Below are positions 1-11,952 of a stretch of DNA of 64,000 bases, in pieces. The notes below the pieces were generated by a model that was not told where the DNA came from, did not search any database, and saw only the letters and a program-made list of their open reading frames with translations. The first letter of the stretch is position 1. The number at the start of each line of letters is the position of its first letter. Source of the stretch: Amaranthus tricolor. Lineage: Eukaryota > Streptophyta > Magnoliopsida > Caryophyllales > Amaranthaceae. A program made the position numbers and the translations under genes. Location: assembly GCF_026212465.1 (NCBI RefSeq), contig NC_080062.1:3533001-3597000 (forward strand), in the 5' to 3' direction.

Positions 1-3000
1 AGAACTCCCCTTGGAATTAATCATAAAATTTTAGAAACACAAATAATAGTAGTGTAACAAATAAGATGAATCAACAAGAAGTGTCGAAAATTAATGTAAA
101 AAAACTATCGTTCAAATTCAAATCATTTTGAATAATGGAGAACAAACTCCATAGATGATTTTGCCAACAATGGGAACACAAGCTAACAATACTATAACAG
201 AGCAAACTAACTCGATTGTAATGTTTTTTCTTTAAATTCTACAATTGATTTTAGCTTTTGATTAATGCTTGAATTCCAAATTAGAAATGATTTTCCCTTA
301 CACTTCTCTACTCTTCTATGCCATATGATAATCAAATGAAATTCTCACATCTTCATTTGGTCATTCAAAGAGTTCACCCTACTCTTTGAATTCAATCATC
401 TACATGGAGGCTATATTCTTTGATACAATGCCTTTAGCTACTTTGTGAGCAAAAGAGATCAAAGACCATGGCATTCCAAGTTCCAACTTGATTGATTTTA
501 GAGACTGATAGAAAATATATTTTATATCGCTACGCACACAGTGTACGTGTAGTTACGAATGGAACACGAGAAAGCTTAAATTAATTAGATTCACTAAGTT
601 CTAATACACGGCGATAAATAAAAACATATGAGAGTGTAATATTCAAAGCTACTGAAAACTGAATTTAAAGGGTTGGAAACGATATTAGTGAAAGTCCGAG
701 GTGATGTAAATCACACAATTGCAGATGGATGTCAATTGTTATTCATCATTCATAGTTTAAGGGTCAGGAACATGATTAAACGTGATCATATTAACCTCAT
801 ACTACCGTCTTGTTGATTAAGTACTAAATTATGACCCTATAATTCAAGTCTTATAGTGCACTCATTGACTGAGTTGATAAGACTTTAACCTAAATTTATC
901 TTGAGACTAAATTATTCCTGATCTCATGTTGACCTCTTATTGATCAAGTTGATAAAGATTTTAACCTAAGATTCATTGAGTATAGATTTAATTATAGACC
1001 CATAATTCTGCAAACAATTTCAAAAAATAACATCAATATTTTTCATTAATTGTAGTCATCAGCTACATTATTTCTCTTCCACCGGTATTCTTCCTCTTTT
1101 AAGCAGTTCAAACCTTGGGTTTTTCCAATTAATGAATTTTTTTCTTTTTTGCATATGTGCAAAACAGCACAGAAGATTTTCTCACACTTTGTCTTTGGCA
1201 TATGGCCTATTCTAGAAATTTAAACTTCTTAAAGAAAGATAAATGATGTGGTAATATAAAATATGTAGTGCAGACATGTATAGATGATCAAACGGGTAGT
1301 CTTTGGTTTTCCCCTCTTAAGCATTACCTCTTGAGCATGAAAAAATGTTGCATAGTGCATTTGATACGCATGAATTATACGTAGAATGTTCAAAGATACC
1401 TGATCAGTAGAATTGCTCTCAAATGGTACCCCACCAACAATTATCATGGTAGCTCAAAAGTATATCAAAAGGCACAGAAGTCAAATGAAGAAAATCTAAA
1501 AAGATAAGAAAAAGACCGGGAAACACCGTTTGTCCTGCAAAAGAACCAAAGAACTCAACCACTGCCTAACCAGCATAAAAGACCGTAAAAAAATTTAACA
1601 CAAAACCAATGGTATCAATGATTAATTGGTTATAGCAAGAAGCTAACAAAACAGTGCATGTGAATTTTTTAGTTGGGAGATTCAATTTGCGATAGCAATA
1701 GAAGAGCAAACTACATCTCATACAAAACAATGCAAAAACAAATTACTTTAATGTAGTGTTTGGGAACAAATATTTCATTTCATATTATGGATTTTATTAC
1801 GTAATCATAAATGAAAACTTTGAGAATGACAAGGTTTGGATAGTCATTCTCAAATTCTCAACTTTAACTACTTTAAAAACAATTGTGGAATTTGATCCAA
1901 ATCCAAATTTGAAAATATTTGATTTGCCGAACAATAAATTTGAGCCAATTCCAAATTTCCAAATGAAATTAGCTTCACTGCACATTGTTTGTAATTCTTA
2001 CCAATACGATTTTACTTATACCTATTAACTAGGCTTCCAGTGTCAGACTTTCAAATTCATTTAGAATACACTAACTCAACAACGTGTAGGCTTATTCCTT
2101 AATATTAAACTTATAATTAAAGTGGACACAGCCACAGATTCAATTCGATACAATACTCAATGATACAATCATCCAGGATTCAATTAACAGCATGGACCAA
2201 TTTCAGGCTCCAAGGTACATACTACAGAGACAGGTTACAAATAAGCTGATTCTAACCAAACTTAACAACTTCAAGAACCACTACTCCATTTCTTCCATTC
2301 TGCAGATACAAATAAGCTGATTCTAACCAAACTTAACCCCCTCTTTTCTAACATTGATCCTTTTCTCCTGAGATTAATCTTAAACATGACAAGAGCTCTG
2401 CCAATGCAACTCTCTTCCTTCCCTCAAGGTCCAGAATCAAGATATGTGTCTATACCCCTAGTTGAAAACTAAAATATAAAAATCGATAAACAAAACTATG
2501 TCCCCATTCCGAGTTAAAGGATGGAGGGAGTCTAGAGTAATAAAAGATATTGTTTTGAACACTAAAGCCTCACAAAGAGTAAACCACTAAAGCGAAACTA
2601 CAAAAAGTTTCAGCCTTTCCACAATTCAAGTGTCCCATTTTAGATTCACAAATCAATATCCATATTAATTAGTTCTTCATTGTTTTGGCACATTACTACT
2701 CATTGTTATTAGGCATTGGCATAGAATTATGCAATACAAAAGTATAAAGGAAAATTTGACATTAAAAATCGAACCTTTAAATTATTTTCTAATACTCTAA
2801 TCTTTGCCATACATTTACCCACAACATACAATATTACTAAAAGTAGATAATAATAGGCTAAGCTACCAGCACACTAAGACAAAGGTTGCATTATTCACGT
2901 CGAACTAAGGGCAAATGTTGGATTACTACAAAATAATCTAAAGGTAAGATTGTTATTTACAATGGACGAGAAAAAAATTGGATTATTGATGTCAATTATT

Positions 3001-3400
3001 CCAGTATAAATTAAAAGAATGACCAAATTTATATTAGAGTAGACTAGTGATCAAAAGAATGTTTGGATTGGCGAAAACAAGCATTACAATTCAATAACTA
3101 CTCCAATCACCTAAATATCAACAGAAATTCAAAAACCCTTCTTCCTTTCTTCAATCCCATTAAACCAACTGAAAATCAATATTGATGCCTAAATCAAATA
3201 TTTTTAAGAACTTACATGCCAATTAAAAACATTCCATAATTTAAGTTTATAAACTAGGTTAAATTGCAAGAATCATAAAATTACAATACCCAAAATTAAA
3301 CTTCAAGTTAAAGTTTGAACCGCACAGAAGGAGTAAATTAACGAAATATCATTCAAATTCATGAATAATTTGATTTATAGAGATGTGATCAGTTAAAATA
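1..3400. other. Intergenic AT-rich region, no confident gene
   Basis: No convincing gene is seen here. A 30-bp direct repeat sits at 2237-2266 and 2308-2337 (period 71 bp). Two diverged, roughly 100-bp related segments lie around 850-1000, sharing the phrase GATAAGACTTTAACCTAA in variant form. A degraded copy of a fold-back MITE family seen elsewhere in the window may occupy about 2750-2975. A possible minus-strand exon at 1328-1454 is listed separately. Confidence 0.5.
1328..1454 (-). other. Possible coding exon of an unidentified minus-strand gene
   Basis: Reading the minus strand, an ATG at 1447 opens a frame of about 40 codons (it starts MIIVGGVPFESN and ends FFHAQE) that runs to a good donor, GAG|GTAATG, at 1328/1327. 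An acceptor-like TTTTGAG lies just upstream of the ATG. A second clean donor, C|GTAAGAATTTC, occurs on the same strand near 3418, after a moderately GC-richer stretch (3418-3530) that could be a 5' untranslated exon. I do not recognise the peptide, and I could not find a downstream exon in a compatible phase, so this is a hint of a gene rather than a gene call. Confidence 0.25.
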
Positions 3401-4212
3401 AAGTGAAAGAAATTCTTACGAAATAAATTTGTCGAGCCCGATATTTTGCGATCGTCATTGACTTCTCCACGATTAGTCTTCCAAACCTCCGTGAGCGGAG
3501 AACCTATTGATTCAGTAAGTGTATGTAGCAGGAATATTATACTCCTATTTATTTTATCACTTTTAATAATTATTTTTTAATTTATAAATTAAAATATGTT
3601 TAATGATAATTTTTTTATTTGTCTTAAGATATTTTATAACTTTTATTATATAGAAAATTAAATTAGTACATTAAACTATTTAAAAAATTAAACATTACAA
3701 ATTTTTGAAACGAAAGAAATATGCTTTGAGTTGTAACTTGTCAGTGCATTTTTAATCGGATGAGACGAATTTTAAAGAACACGGATACTAAACATGTTAA
3801 AAAATGAATAAATAAGCTTTTGGTGTTCGGTAATTGGTTGCAGCCTATTAGCAAATTTAGTTGACTTATTATATTACTTTTCGATGTTGTTACCTAATTA
3901 TTATAAAAATGCTTTGTAAAAATTTATTATTGATTGTTAATTATTTGTTAGAAGAAAATTAATTTAAAAGTCAAAAAATAAAAAAAAACTAACCTTGAAG
4001 AATTAAGGTATTTTTTTTAATTTGTGATTTTGCAACAAGTATATTTCTAGTAAAAACCAAAGAAAAATAACATAAAAATTGATAAAAATACATAAATTAA
4101 GATTAAAATATAAATTAAAGTCGTGACCAAAAATAAGAACGCACGAGTATTTTTTGTTTATAGTTGCACCTTCTTTGATTATCATCGCATTTAGAAAAAC
4201 AAAGATAAAGAT

Positions 4213-7200
4213 ATGGAAAATGAAGGGAATGAAGAAATATTCTCAATTGAAGATTCATCAATGGAGGAGAAAGAATCTATGAAAGCATCAAATTCCTTCA
4301 ATCAAGAAGATCTCCTTAAAGCACTTGAAGTTGTAGAGAGAGATTCTTTCGCCATTGCTGAGAGCTACACCTCTCTCTTTGCTTCTCTTCGATTAGCACT
4401 CTCCGAGGTTCATCCATCAATGAAAATTGCTCTTTTTTAGTGGGGTTTTGGTTAATTTTTGTGGGTTTTTGTTTGATTATTTTGGGTTTTTATTCTGATT
4501 CTAATTTCTGTGGTTTTTTGGTTTTAATGAGTAGGTTACCAATACTTCAGTTGATCATATACAATGCTTCAGTGATGCTGCTGGAAAGCTTCAAGAATCT
4601 GGTACATAATGTTTTGATTTTTTGAATGAATGATTAAATGAATGGATTAAATTTTTTATTTTTAGTTTCTCCTCTTTCAATTTTTACCCTGACATTTAGT
4701 TATGTTTTTGGGCGACGAATTCTTCCACTTCTTGTTGTTTCCTATTATGTGACGTAATGTTTCCTGTAAATCAGTTTATGATGATTTGGAGCTCATATAA
4801 CAACCTAATAACAATTACTTTTACTGTTTTTGGCAATAATTGATGATTATAGTGTAATAAATTGGAAAATGTTTCTTAGCAGTAAGGGAAGTTCCTGCCT
4901 TCCATTTAGGATTTATACCAATAGTTGGAGGTCAATTTTATTACCAAGTGCCATGTTGAATTTGTTTTAGGGCATGCTTGAGGGTCCATATTTAAGGGGA
5001 GAATAGAAGTCAAAGTAGGAAAACAAAGGGTAACAAAGGGTGTTAGATAGAAAACTAATGGAATTTGATTGTTGGAGAGGTGGAAGAATTGGTTGCAAAG
5101 TAATGAGAAAAAGAAGCGATATAAAGAAATATTGTGTTGGGCCCAATCAGCTGCACCTTAACCACAAATAGCCAATCTACAAAATTAATTTCCGTATTTT
5201 CACACGCTTAATGCATCTCGACTATCTTACTTACGCCTCAATAAACCATAGCCCCTCGAATCCTAAAATGGCAGGTTTGAATCAAAATTTCAGCGAGACA
5301 AGGTAATTGTTTGAAAAGCAACACCAAGGAAATAAAGAGAAAAGGGTTTGAGTTCTAATTTAATGAGAAGTGGAACGTTGGGACTTGGCCATAAATGTAA
5401 ATGCAAGAGCTCAACATCGTTATAACACAAAGGGGCATAGAGGATGAATAGGTGTTTGGCAAGAGCAATTAGAAGTTGATATAGTGTAGTATATTGGTTC
5501 TTAATTTTGTTATAAGAATTACAAACCCAAGAGCTCTCAAGTTGGAGGGCAATAGGGCACTATACATGGGTAGAAAGTTGGGGTTATCATCAATCCAAAG
5601 GATACACATAATTTTGTACTCTTGATAGAGGTGGAAAAGCTGGAATTGGGAATACCCACTTCAAAATCAAGAGTTCGGAGACTGGAGTCTCGTTAGGAAA
5701 TGGGGATTCAATACGATGAAATGGAGAGTGTGAAATTGATATGCTCAAGGATTTGATATTGTGGAGGACTATTTACCCTAGCATTCGGTAATTCTGATTT
5801 GATTTTAGGTTTAGTAGATTGAAACATAGAGGCAAGTGACTGCAAACCAGAAGACTTTGACTATGCAATTTCAAGTGGGGGCAAAACATTCAACTCAAGG
5901 GGTCATTCTTCTTTGGTTCGATGCAAAATATCACATAAAAAAAGAGGCTCTTTTTGTTGGGTATAGTCAATTAGAGAATGAGAAGCATCAAGTAAAATTT
6001 GTACATAAAGCTATTCGAGAGGCTGCTTCTTACAATCCATGTTGCACGAGTAGAGTGCTATTTTTCAATTTTTATAAGGATAAAGGCTGAATACACACTA
6101 TAATTATGAAAGGATAATTGACCCAATAAGCGTGAGACCATATCGATATTCGCAAATGCAAAAGATGAGATTGAAAAGTTGGTCAATATATGCTCCTTGG
6201 CGCCATTATTCAAGTTTCAACCTGTCCTTTGTCTAGCTTTGTCCTTTTAGTGACAAAGAAGAATGGTTAGTGGAGATTTTGTGTAAATTATCGAGTCCTC
6301 AAGCTGATGGAATACGCAGGAGGAACAATTTAAACCAAGAGACATGGCACTTCTCAAGCTTTAACTTTTATCACATATAATGATTGGCGTGAAGGCCGTT
6401 TGAGAAGCTTGTTGCCCAGTTTTATGGCCCTTACAAAGTGTTGGAGAAGATAAGGCAAGTAGCATATAAGCTATAGCTACCTCGCAAAGTTAGAATGCTT
6501 CTAGTTTTCCATGTTTACAGCTGAAGAGAGCAGTTGGATTTCCCAGGTTTCCGTAACCTTCCACCTTAGCTTACTCAGGAGCTCAAGTTGATGGTGGAAG
6601 CTATAGAAATTTTGGGAGTGCATTATGCAGAGGGGTAGAGCTATCAGTGGGTGAAGACCGGCCATAGCTAACCCTAAAAAATCAATGAAAATGTAGTGTA
6701 TATGGGGTATTTACCTAACAAATTATTTAACACTACGTTTAATTCATAGTATTAAGAACTTAACATAATGAAACTGTGAAAATACGCTGGTCTTGCTGGC
6801 AACATAGTGAAACTGCTCAACAAGTAGGTTGCCACTAACATGACAAAGTCATGTCTTGCAAGACCAAGCATATCTGAACAACATCACTTTTTTGAATAGA
6901 ATGTTTTAAGAACTGATTCCTGTCTAAACACATAGATCATCTAGTGGCCTTAAAAAAACTCAATGTTGGTTTGATATGGAAGATTGTTTTGACCTAATTC
7001 TTTATTTCTGTCCAAGTTGATTTTTGTTTTGACTTTAGAAATTCATTCATTTTACCTTAACATGGTTGAGTCTCATAAATCATAATACTGCTAGTGCTAA
7101 CATTTTTTTGCTATCTTACAAATATTCTATACCCTTATTGTGTATGACGAGATTCCATTGCTACCGAGCAAATTTTACAGCTAATTGTTTGGGCTTGTAT

Positions 7201-9847
7201 TCCCTCCCTCCCCCCCCCTGTTGTTTGTCTATAGTGGGAGGCCACTAGGTGTTGGAAGATCATAGATGGATTGAATTATTAATCTGTAGTACATTGCAGA
7301 ATGTTTCATTATTAGAGTTTGTTAAACTTGTTTTGTACTATAGTCCAACCTCAGGTAGAAGTCAGGACTAGTGTTATCGGGAACTATTTTCTTTCTCCCT
7401 GTATTAGATTAACACAATTTTTTTTGTCTTCCGAGTTCCGACTGTCTTGCTTTTTCTCTCCAATCTTCCTTCTTTTCTAGTCTTTAGTGTTTTAGCTCTT
7501 CAGTTGTGATTTCTTGTAACCCTACTTTAAGTCTAACTATCATTATGTCCATTTTGCAGCTATTGATGCAGCAACAAGAGGCAATCGCTTTATACATTCA
7601 TGTATTAGGTATGTGTGTTATGGCTAGAGAACATCGTTTCAATTTACATCTTAACTTCTCTTTGAAATCCATGTCTGTGCAAACTTAATTTGTTAGTTGT
7701 TTTTCTCATCTCGGAAGACTATCTGATCTTGTATAGAATTGCACATCTAGTTTACTCGTCAATAGATCCAGAAAGGCAAGCTTTGGAGTTTGGACATAAT
7801 GTTTGGTTCATATCAGCGGACCGAGTCCGCTATTCAATGGTCATTTACCCCTTCCAGACTTCCCCCCTATATACCAAAACTACAAATGTTATAAAAAGCA
7901 GTTTACTTGAACATCCGAATACAAAAATATAATTCTTTGATAGGTGATGCTGACTTTTGAGGGCTGTTGTGAACACTGTCACATGATTCACTTATCTCCT
8001 TGCGAATCGCGAATAAAAAAAAACGAATTATTGTTGGTTTTGGGCTATTCTAGGGTCATTTTGAGCGAATCATGAATCCAAAAATGAATTAACCAGCGAA
8101 TCATGTTACACGGGTTGTGAAATCTGGCCATCAAAGGAAGTGAAAATGGTGTCTTGAGATGACACAAAAAAATTAGCAGAATATATAGGAAAGCCAACTA
8201 TTTATGGGTATCTTTGGATACCACTTGAACCACAATGTCTTTATGTATTCTATGTAATTATACACAATTACAACTAAATACAAAACTCTAAAACACTCTC
8301 TAAGTGTTTGCTCACCTAGCTCAAACATCTTTAATTGCTCGCTTATGGAATACAAGAACGCTCTTAACTCTCTCTTAGTGTCTGCACTCCCCTCATATTT
8401 GTTTTGGCACTCCCCCTTAGTGGTGTTGCCCGCTTGTCACCCTACTTTCTTTCTCTTGGAAGTTGATCAACATCGACAAGTGCTCACATTCACCACAGTT
8501 TGATTTGATCTTCAAGAAGCCTTCATAAGGATTCAAATCCTCAAAGGAATCATTTTTCGAACTCCTCAAATTCAGAACACGTGACAAAACTTTTGCAATG
8601 TTTTGACAAAGGATGATCATTAGACTTACTCGGCCAAAAAATCTAGTTGCTCGATCAGCCGCTCATTCAAGCACTCGCCAGCCCCTGCTACTGTCCGCTC
8701 ATCTCCTTGTTGCTCGTTCGAATGTACTTCGTGTGCTAGTTTCTATTTTCCACAATCTTGCTCGTGTGAGCCAATGGCTTGCTCGTCTGAGCAACCACCT
8801 CTTGCACACACATGTAAGCCTCCTTGCACAAGCCTCGTCTCTGCCATTCACATCACTTGTCCCATGTTTCTTTTACTATTCTTTATAAGAGATCAGTAAA
8901 TTAACCAACTTAATTCATGCTCAATGATCTTAAAAGAAATCTGAGAGGTGCAGCAGTTTGTGATGCAAGCAATTCTTTCTTCCCCTTTTCTCGTTCTGCT
9001 TTTTGGTAAGGCGGGTCCCAAATGAATTAAAGCGTGAAGAATTTGACAGCAACTGTTGCTTTTTATTGAATCTATACTTTTGAACCCATCTTGTAGATTC
9101 TGCTTTGTTTTATGGTTGATATACTCTTTGACCTTGCTGCCCACACAGCCACACCTTTTTCCTTTTTTCTTTTTTAGAAGGCTCCCTCATTGGATTGATA
9201 ATATCCCCGTTGACATTTTTGCATTCATTTTCCCCTCTTGACGATCACAATTTGTCCTGCACAGTCACTAGCTCGAGAAAAGGTCCTTGTATGATTGGCT
9301 TCAAGATGCTGTGGTTCTTATGAGTAGTTTGTGACAAGCATGCTATCCATTTTTGTGATTCGTTTCTTGACCTTTCCAGCGAATCAATAGATAGAGCTTT
9401 GCTCTGACATGTTTTCGTTTTCAACGAGGCTTTAGCAAATTCATGCCACACTGTGATTCGTATTGGTCATTTTGCGTTATTTTCATTCTCTTGTTTCTCG
9501 TGTTTTGCAGGTTAAACGAGGAGATGAAAGACATTGATAACTTAGCTGCCCATTTGTATCCTTATTGACTTTGACATTTACTAATATGGTCCTATTTTGA
9601 CGTATGTGTTCGAAACTCATTCAGTTCAGGGCATCAAACCCCTGTTCGAATCGGTAAATTCCCACTTTTTATTGTGTTGAAGTATCTGATTCTATGAAAA
9701 TTACTACTTGTTGGATTCTCTCCTCCCATTTCTTCTTTTTACTTCCTTTTGGGTATTTGGCTTCCTTAATCACACAACATAAAAATACTGAAGAGGAATG
9801 TAGATGCTTTAGACGCAGCTGTCAGCCGACTTGTCCGAATCACTTGA
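4213..9847 (+). CDS. Small helical BORC/BLOC-1-type subunit-like protein (BORCS6-like), 5 exons
   Basis: Exons are 4213-4407, 4535-4601, 7560-7608, 9511-9555 and a last exon ending with TGA at 9845-9847. The last exon starts at 9781 or 9796 (see the U12 intron entry), giving 140 or 135 residues. The first three introns have GT-AG ends and all phases agree. The protein has a charged, serine-rich N-terminus of about 35 residues. It is then almost entirely helical, with segments such as LEVVERDSFAIAESYTSLF, SVDHIQCFSDAAGKLQES, LNEEMKDIDNLAAHL and NVDALDAAVSRLVRIT. This pattern resembles the C-terminal helical domain of BORCS6/lyspersin-like proteins, subunits of the lysosome-positioning BORC complex; plant relatives are mostly uncharacterised. 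The gene structure is well supported by exon fit. The BORCS6 assignment rests on remembered family resemblance and is less sure. Another BLOC-1-type coiled-coil subunit is the main alternative. Confidence 0.78.
4602..7559 (+). other. Second intron of the BORC-like gene, with inserted repeats
   Basis: This intron of nearly 3 kb starts GTACAT and ends TTTTGCAG. Its middle (about 4940-6660) looks like a dead retroelement, with recognisable Ty3/gypsy fragments listed separately. Apart from that I see no coding signal. The reading frame at 5836-6090 has no family resemblance that I recognise. Confidence 0.6.
6180..6570 (+). pseudogene. Ty3/gypsy polyprotein remnant (RT start plus integrase C-terminus)
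   Basis: Around 6188-6310 one frame reads as the start of a gypsy reverse transcriptase. It includes GAIIQVSTCPLSSFVLL, then TKKNG, an in-frame stop, then WRFCVNYRVLK, which parallels the family pattern in which a KKDGSWRFCVDYR-type motif follows SSPVLLV. About 100 bp on (6400-6530) the frame reads like the C-terminus of gypsy integrase, with AQFYGPYKVLEKI, VAYKL, a stop, LPRKV and VFHVY. Everything between these parts of pol is missing, so this is an internally deleted, stop-ridden relic, in sense with the host intron. Confidence 0.7.
7609..9510 (+). other. Third intron of the BORC-like gene
   Basis: The intron starts GTATGTGTG and ends TGTTTTGCAG. It is about 1.9 kb long. The stretch 8110-8620 has an LTR-like look (AT-rich, with a CCATAAATAG-like element and short runs such as ACTCCCCCTTAG), but I could not delimit terminal repeats or a target-site duplication. 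No coding exon was recognised. Confidence 0.5.
9556..9795 (+). other. U12-type (minor spliceosome) intron, last intron of the BORC-like gene
   Basis: The donor at 9556 reads GTATCCTTAT, an exact match to the U12 5' splice-site consensus RTATCCTT. The sequence TTCCTTAAT at 9762-9770 exactly matches the U12 branch-site consensus TTCCTTRAY. The first in-phase AG is at 9794-9795, about 26 nt past the branch adenosine. That is long for this intron class, and it skips codons that read KILKR. Joining at 9781 instead keeps KILKR in frame and is only about 11 nt from the branch point, but makes the intron end in AT. The choice of 3' site is therefore open. Confidence 0.72.
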
Positions 9848-11264
9848 TCTGCCCCTTTTCGTCATTCTGATGACTCATTCGGGTCCCGGAAGCTGGACCA
9901 TAAAATGCCCTCTACGTATAGATTTTGGTACTAAACTATCTGTAATTAGATCATTTTGCCAATAAAAAATTGATGTTTTTTTGTTTGTCTATCGTGTATT
10001 ATAACATTTGGTTTCTTCGGCGGAATTCTCTCTGTTCAACTTATGAACTAACTTGTATGTTACTGTTGTACGGGAATGTTTCGGATGCTGGTCGGTTTCA
10101 ACTCCTGTTAAAAGATGGATTTATATCTGACGAATCAAGATCCAACGTCTTTCGAAATCTCTCGAAAGGCATTAGGGCTATGTTGATGTGAAATGAAGTT
10201 TTTGGTTTATACAAACTTGAATTATGTTCTCTTTAGAATTTGAGATTTGACTATCCCAAGATTTGGGAATGAGATTTTTACCCAAAACTGCGGCAACACG
10301 TTGAACATATAATGGTGTCCGGTGTCGGTGCCAATGCCAATGCCGGTGCCCCTTGGCTCCAGAGAGGAGTCTCATGAAAGTAATACTTTGAACTTGCAAA
10401 TGTGTGGTCTTTTGATAATGGTGCTAATCTATTGCATCACCTTTCGTTTAAATTGGAGCCTCTTCAATGGTGAAAACATGATGTAAGATTCAACATTAAT
10501 AGAAGTATTTCTTTGCCAATTAAGTTGGTTTGCCTCACAATTAAGTTGTAAAATCAAATTCAAACGGAACTACGTTGCAACAAAACGAGCTGAGTGTAAA
10601 GTTTTCCTTTATTCTCATCTCGCTCTCAAGGAACATGCTTGTTGAAATCAAATCAAGTGGACTCGTGCGATGTCTGGGCCAAAAAGGATACTCGATCAAT
10701 TTTACCAATGAGAAGGAAAATATGCGAGTCCGTGAGTACAATGACATTAGATTCTCATTGTACCACATTGTGTCCCACTTTTCATTTTGACTTTTGAGGT
10801 GATTACACAACTTGTTTTATTTATTCAATCAAAAGCTTTCCATGAACTTCGGTATTACTATTAGATTACCTTTAATAATGACATAAGAGAAAATTTATAA
10901 GAGCAAAGGGAATGCTTATAATTCCTACAGCTAAGTTTTTATGGAAAAATAAAATTCCATAGATTTTATAAATTTGTTATGTATAATATCATAAATAAAT
11001 ATGTACCTTTATCTTGGTCTAGTAAAAAGACCTGCGTTCCACATCAAATCCCCACTTAGACCTACTTGCACAAAATCGCCGCGTAGCGTAGGGCACACAT
11101 CGCTACCCCTTGCCTCCCGGGAGGAGTCTTATCAAAGTAAATACTTTGAACTTTCGAATATGTAGTATTTAGTGGTGCCTAGTTTATGTAATCAACTATT
11201 CCTAAAATTGGAGCATTTTCATGATTATAAGTCAACTTTATTGTTTCACAAGTTGCACTCTACA

Positions 11265-11952
11265 AGAGACGTCTTAAGTTTGGGCCGGCCTAATTTTGAA
11301 TTTTAAAAAAAAAAAATTAATTAAATTTTCTAAACATGCGCATATAGTTGGGTATATAGTGATATGTATTTGGGGTTATAACATTACATAGTTGGGTATA
11401 TAATGGTTTGTGTTTTGGGTCATAATATTATGTGTTTGGGGTTATAATATTATATATTTGGATATATAATGATTTGTGTTTAAGGTTATAACACTATATA
11501 GTGGGATTATGGGATATATGAAGGTTTGTATTTGGAATTATAACATTATATATTTGGGTATATAATGGTTTGTGTTTGGGGTTATAGTGTTTTTATAACA
11601 CCAAATATATTATGTTATAACTCATATATATTATATTATAACCTCAAATATATATTGTTACAACTTAAAATATATTATGTTATAACCACAAATATATGTT
11701 GTTATAACCCCATATATATTATGTTATAACCTCAAATATATATATTGTTATAACTTCAAATATATTATGTTATAACTCCAAATAAATGATGTTATAACCC
11801 TCAAATATATGATTGCATAACACCAAATATATTATGTGACTTTTCACATTTCACTTCACACGCGCGTCAATTTTTTTTTAAATTAACATAAATTAGATTT
11901 TAGCTAGGCTTTTAAGAGTCGTCTTTATAAAAAACGGTCTCTTAAGAGAGCA
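11265..11952. mobile_element. MITE-like element with GAGACG-type termini and a palindromic core
   Basis: The left edge reads AAGAGACGTCTTAAG, and the right edge, reverse-complemented, reads AAGACGACTCTTAAAAG, followed in both cases by an A-rich spacer near the core. These imperfect terminal inverted repeats enclose an inverted array of 22-bp units. No open reading frame is present. I could not identify a clean target-site duplication, so the boundaries are approximate and the superfamily (Mutator-like is plausible) is inference. Confidence 0.45.
11340..11840. repeat. Inverted minisatellite: 22-bp units in opposite orientation on two arms
   Basis: The right arm (from about 11593) has about eleven units of the type TTATAACCTCAAATATATTA, starting at 11593, 11615, 11636, 11658 and so on. 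The left arm (11340-11590) has about ten units of the complementary type TTTGGGGTTATAACATTAT, many of them alternating with TTTGGGTATATAATGG variants. A transcript through it could fold into one long imperfect hairpin. Confidence 0.8.

Noticed and set aside
4440..4625. 61-codon frame overlapping the second exon of the BORC-like gene
   Set aside because: It runs through intron 1 and exon 2 in another frame; the spliced exon reading fits the protein far better.
8613..8888. 91-codon plus-strand frame in intron 3 of the BORC-like gene
   Set aside because: No family resemblance and no splice signals linking it to the gene.
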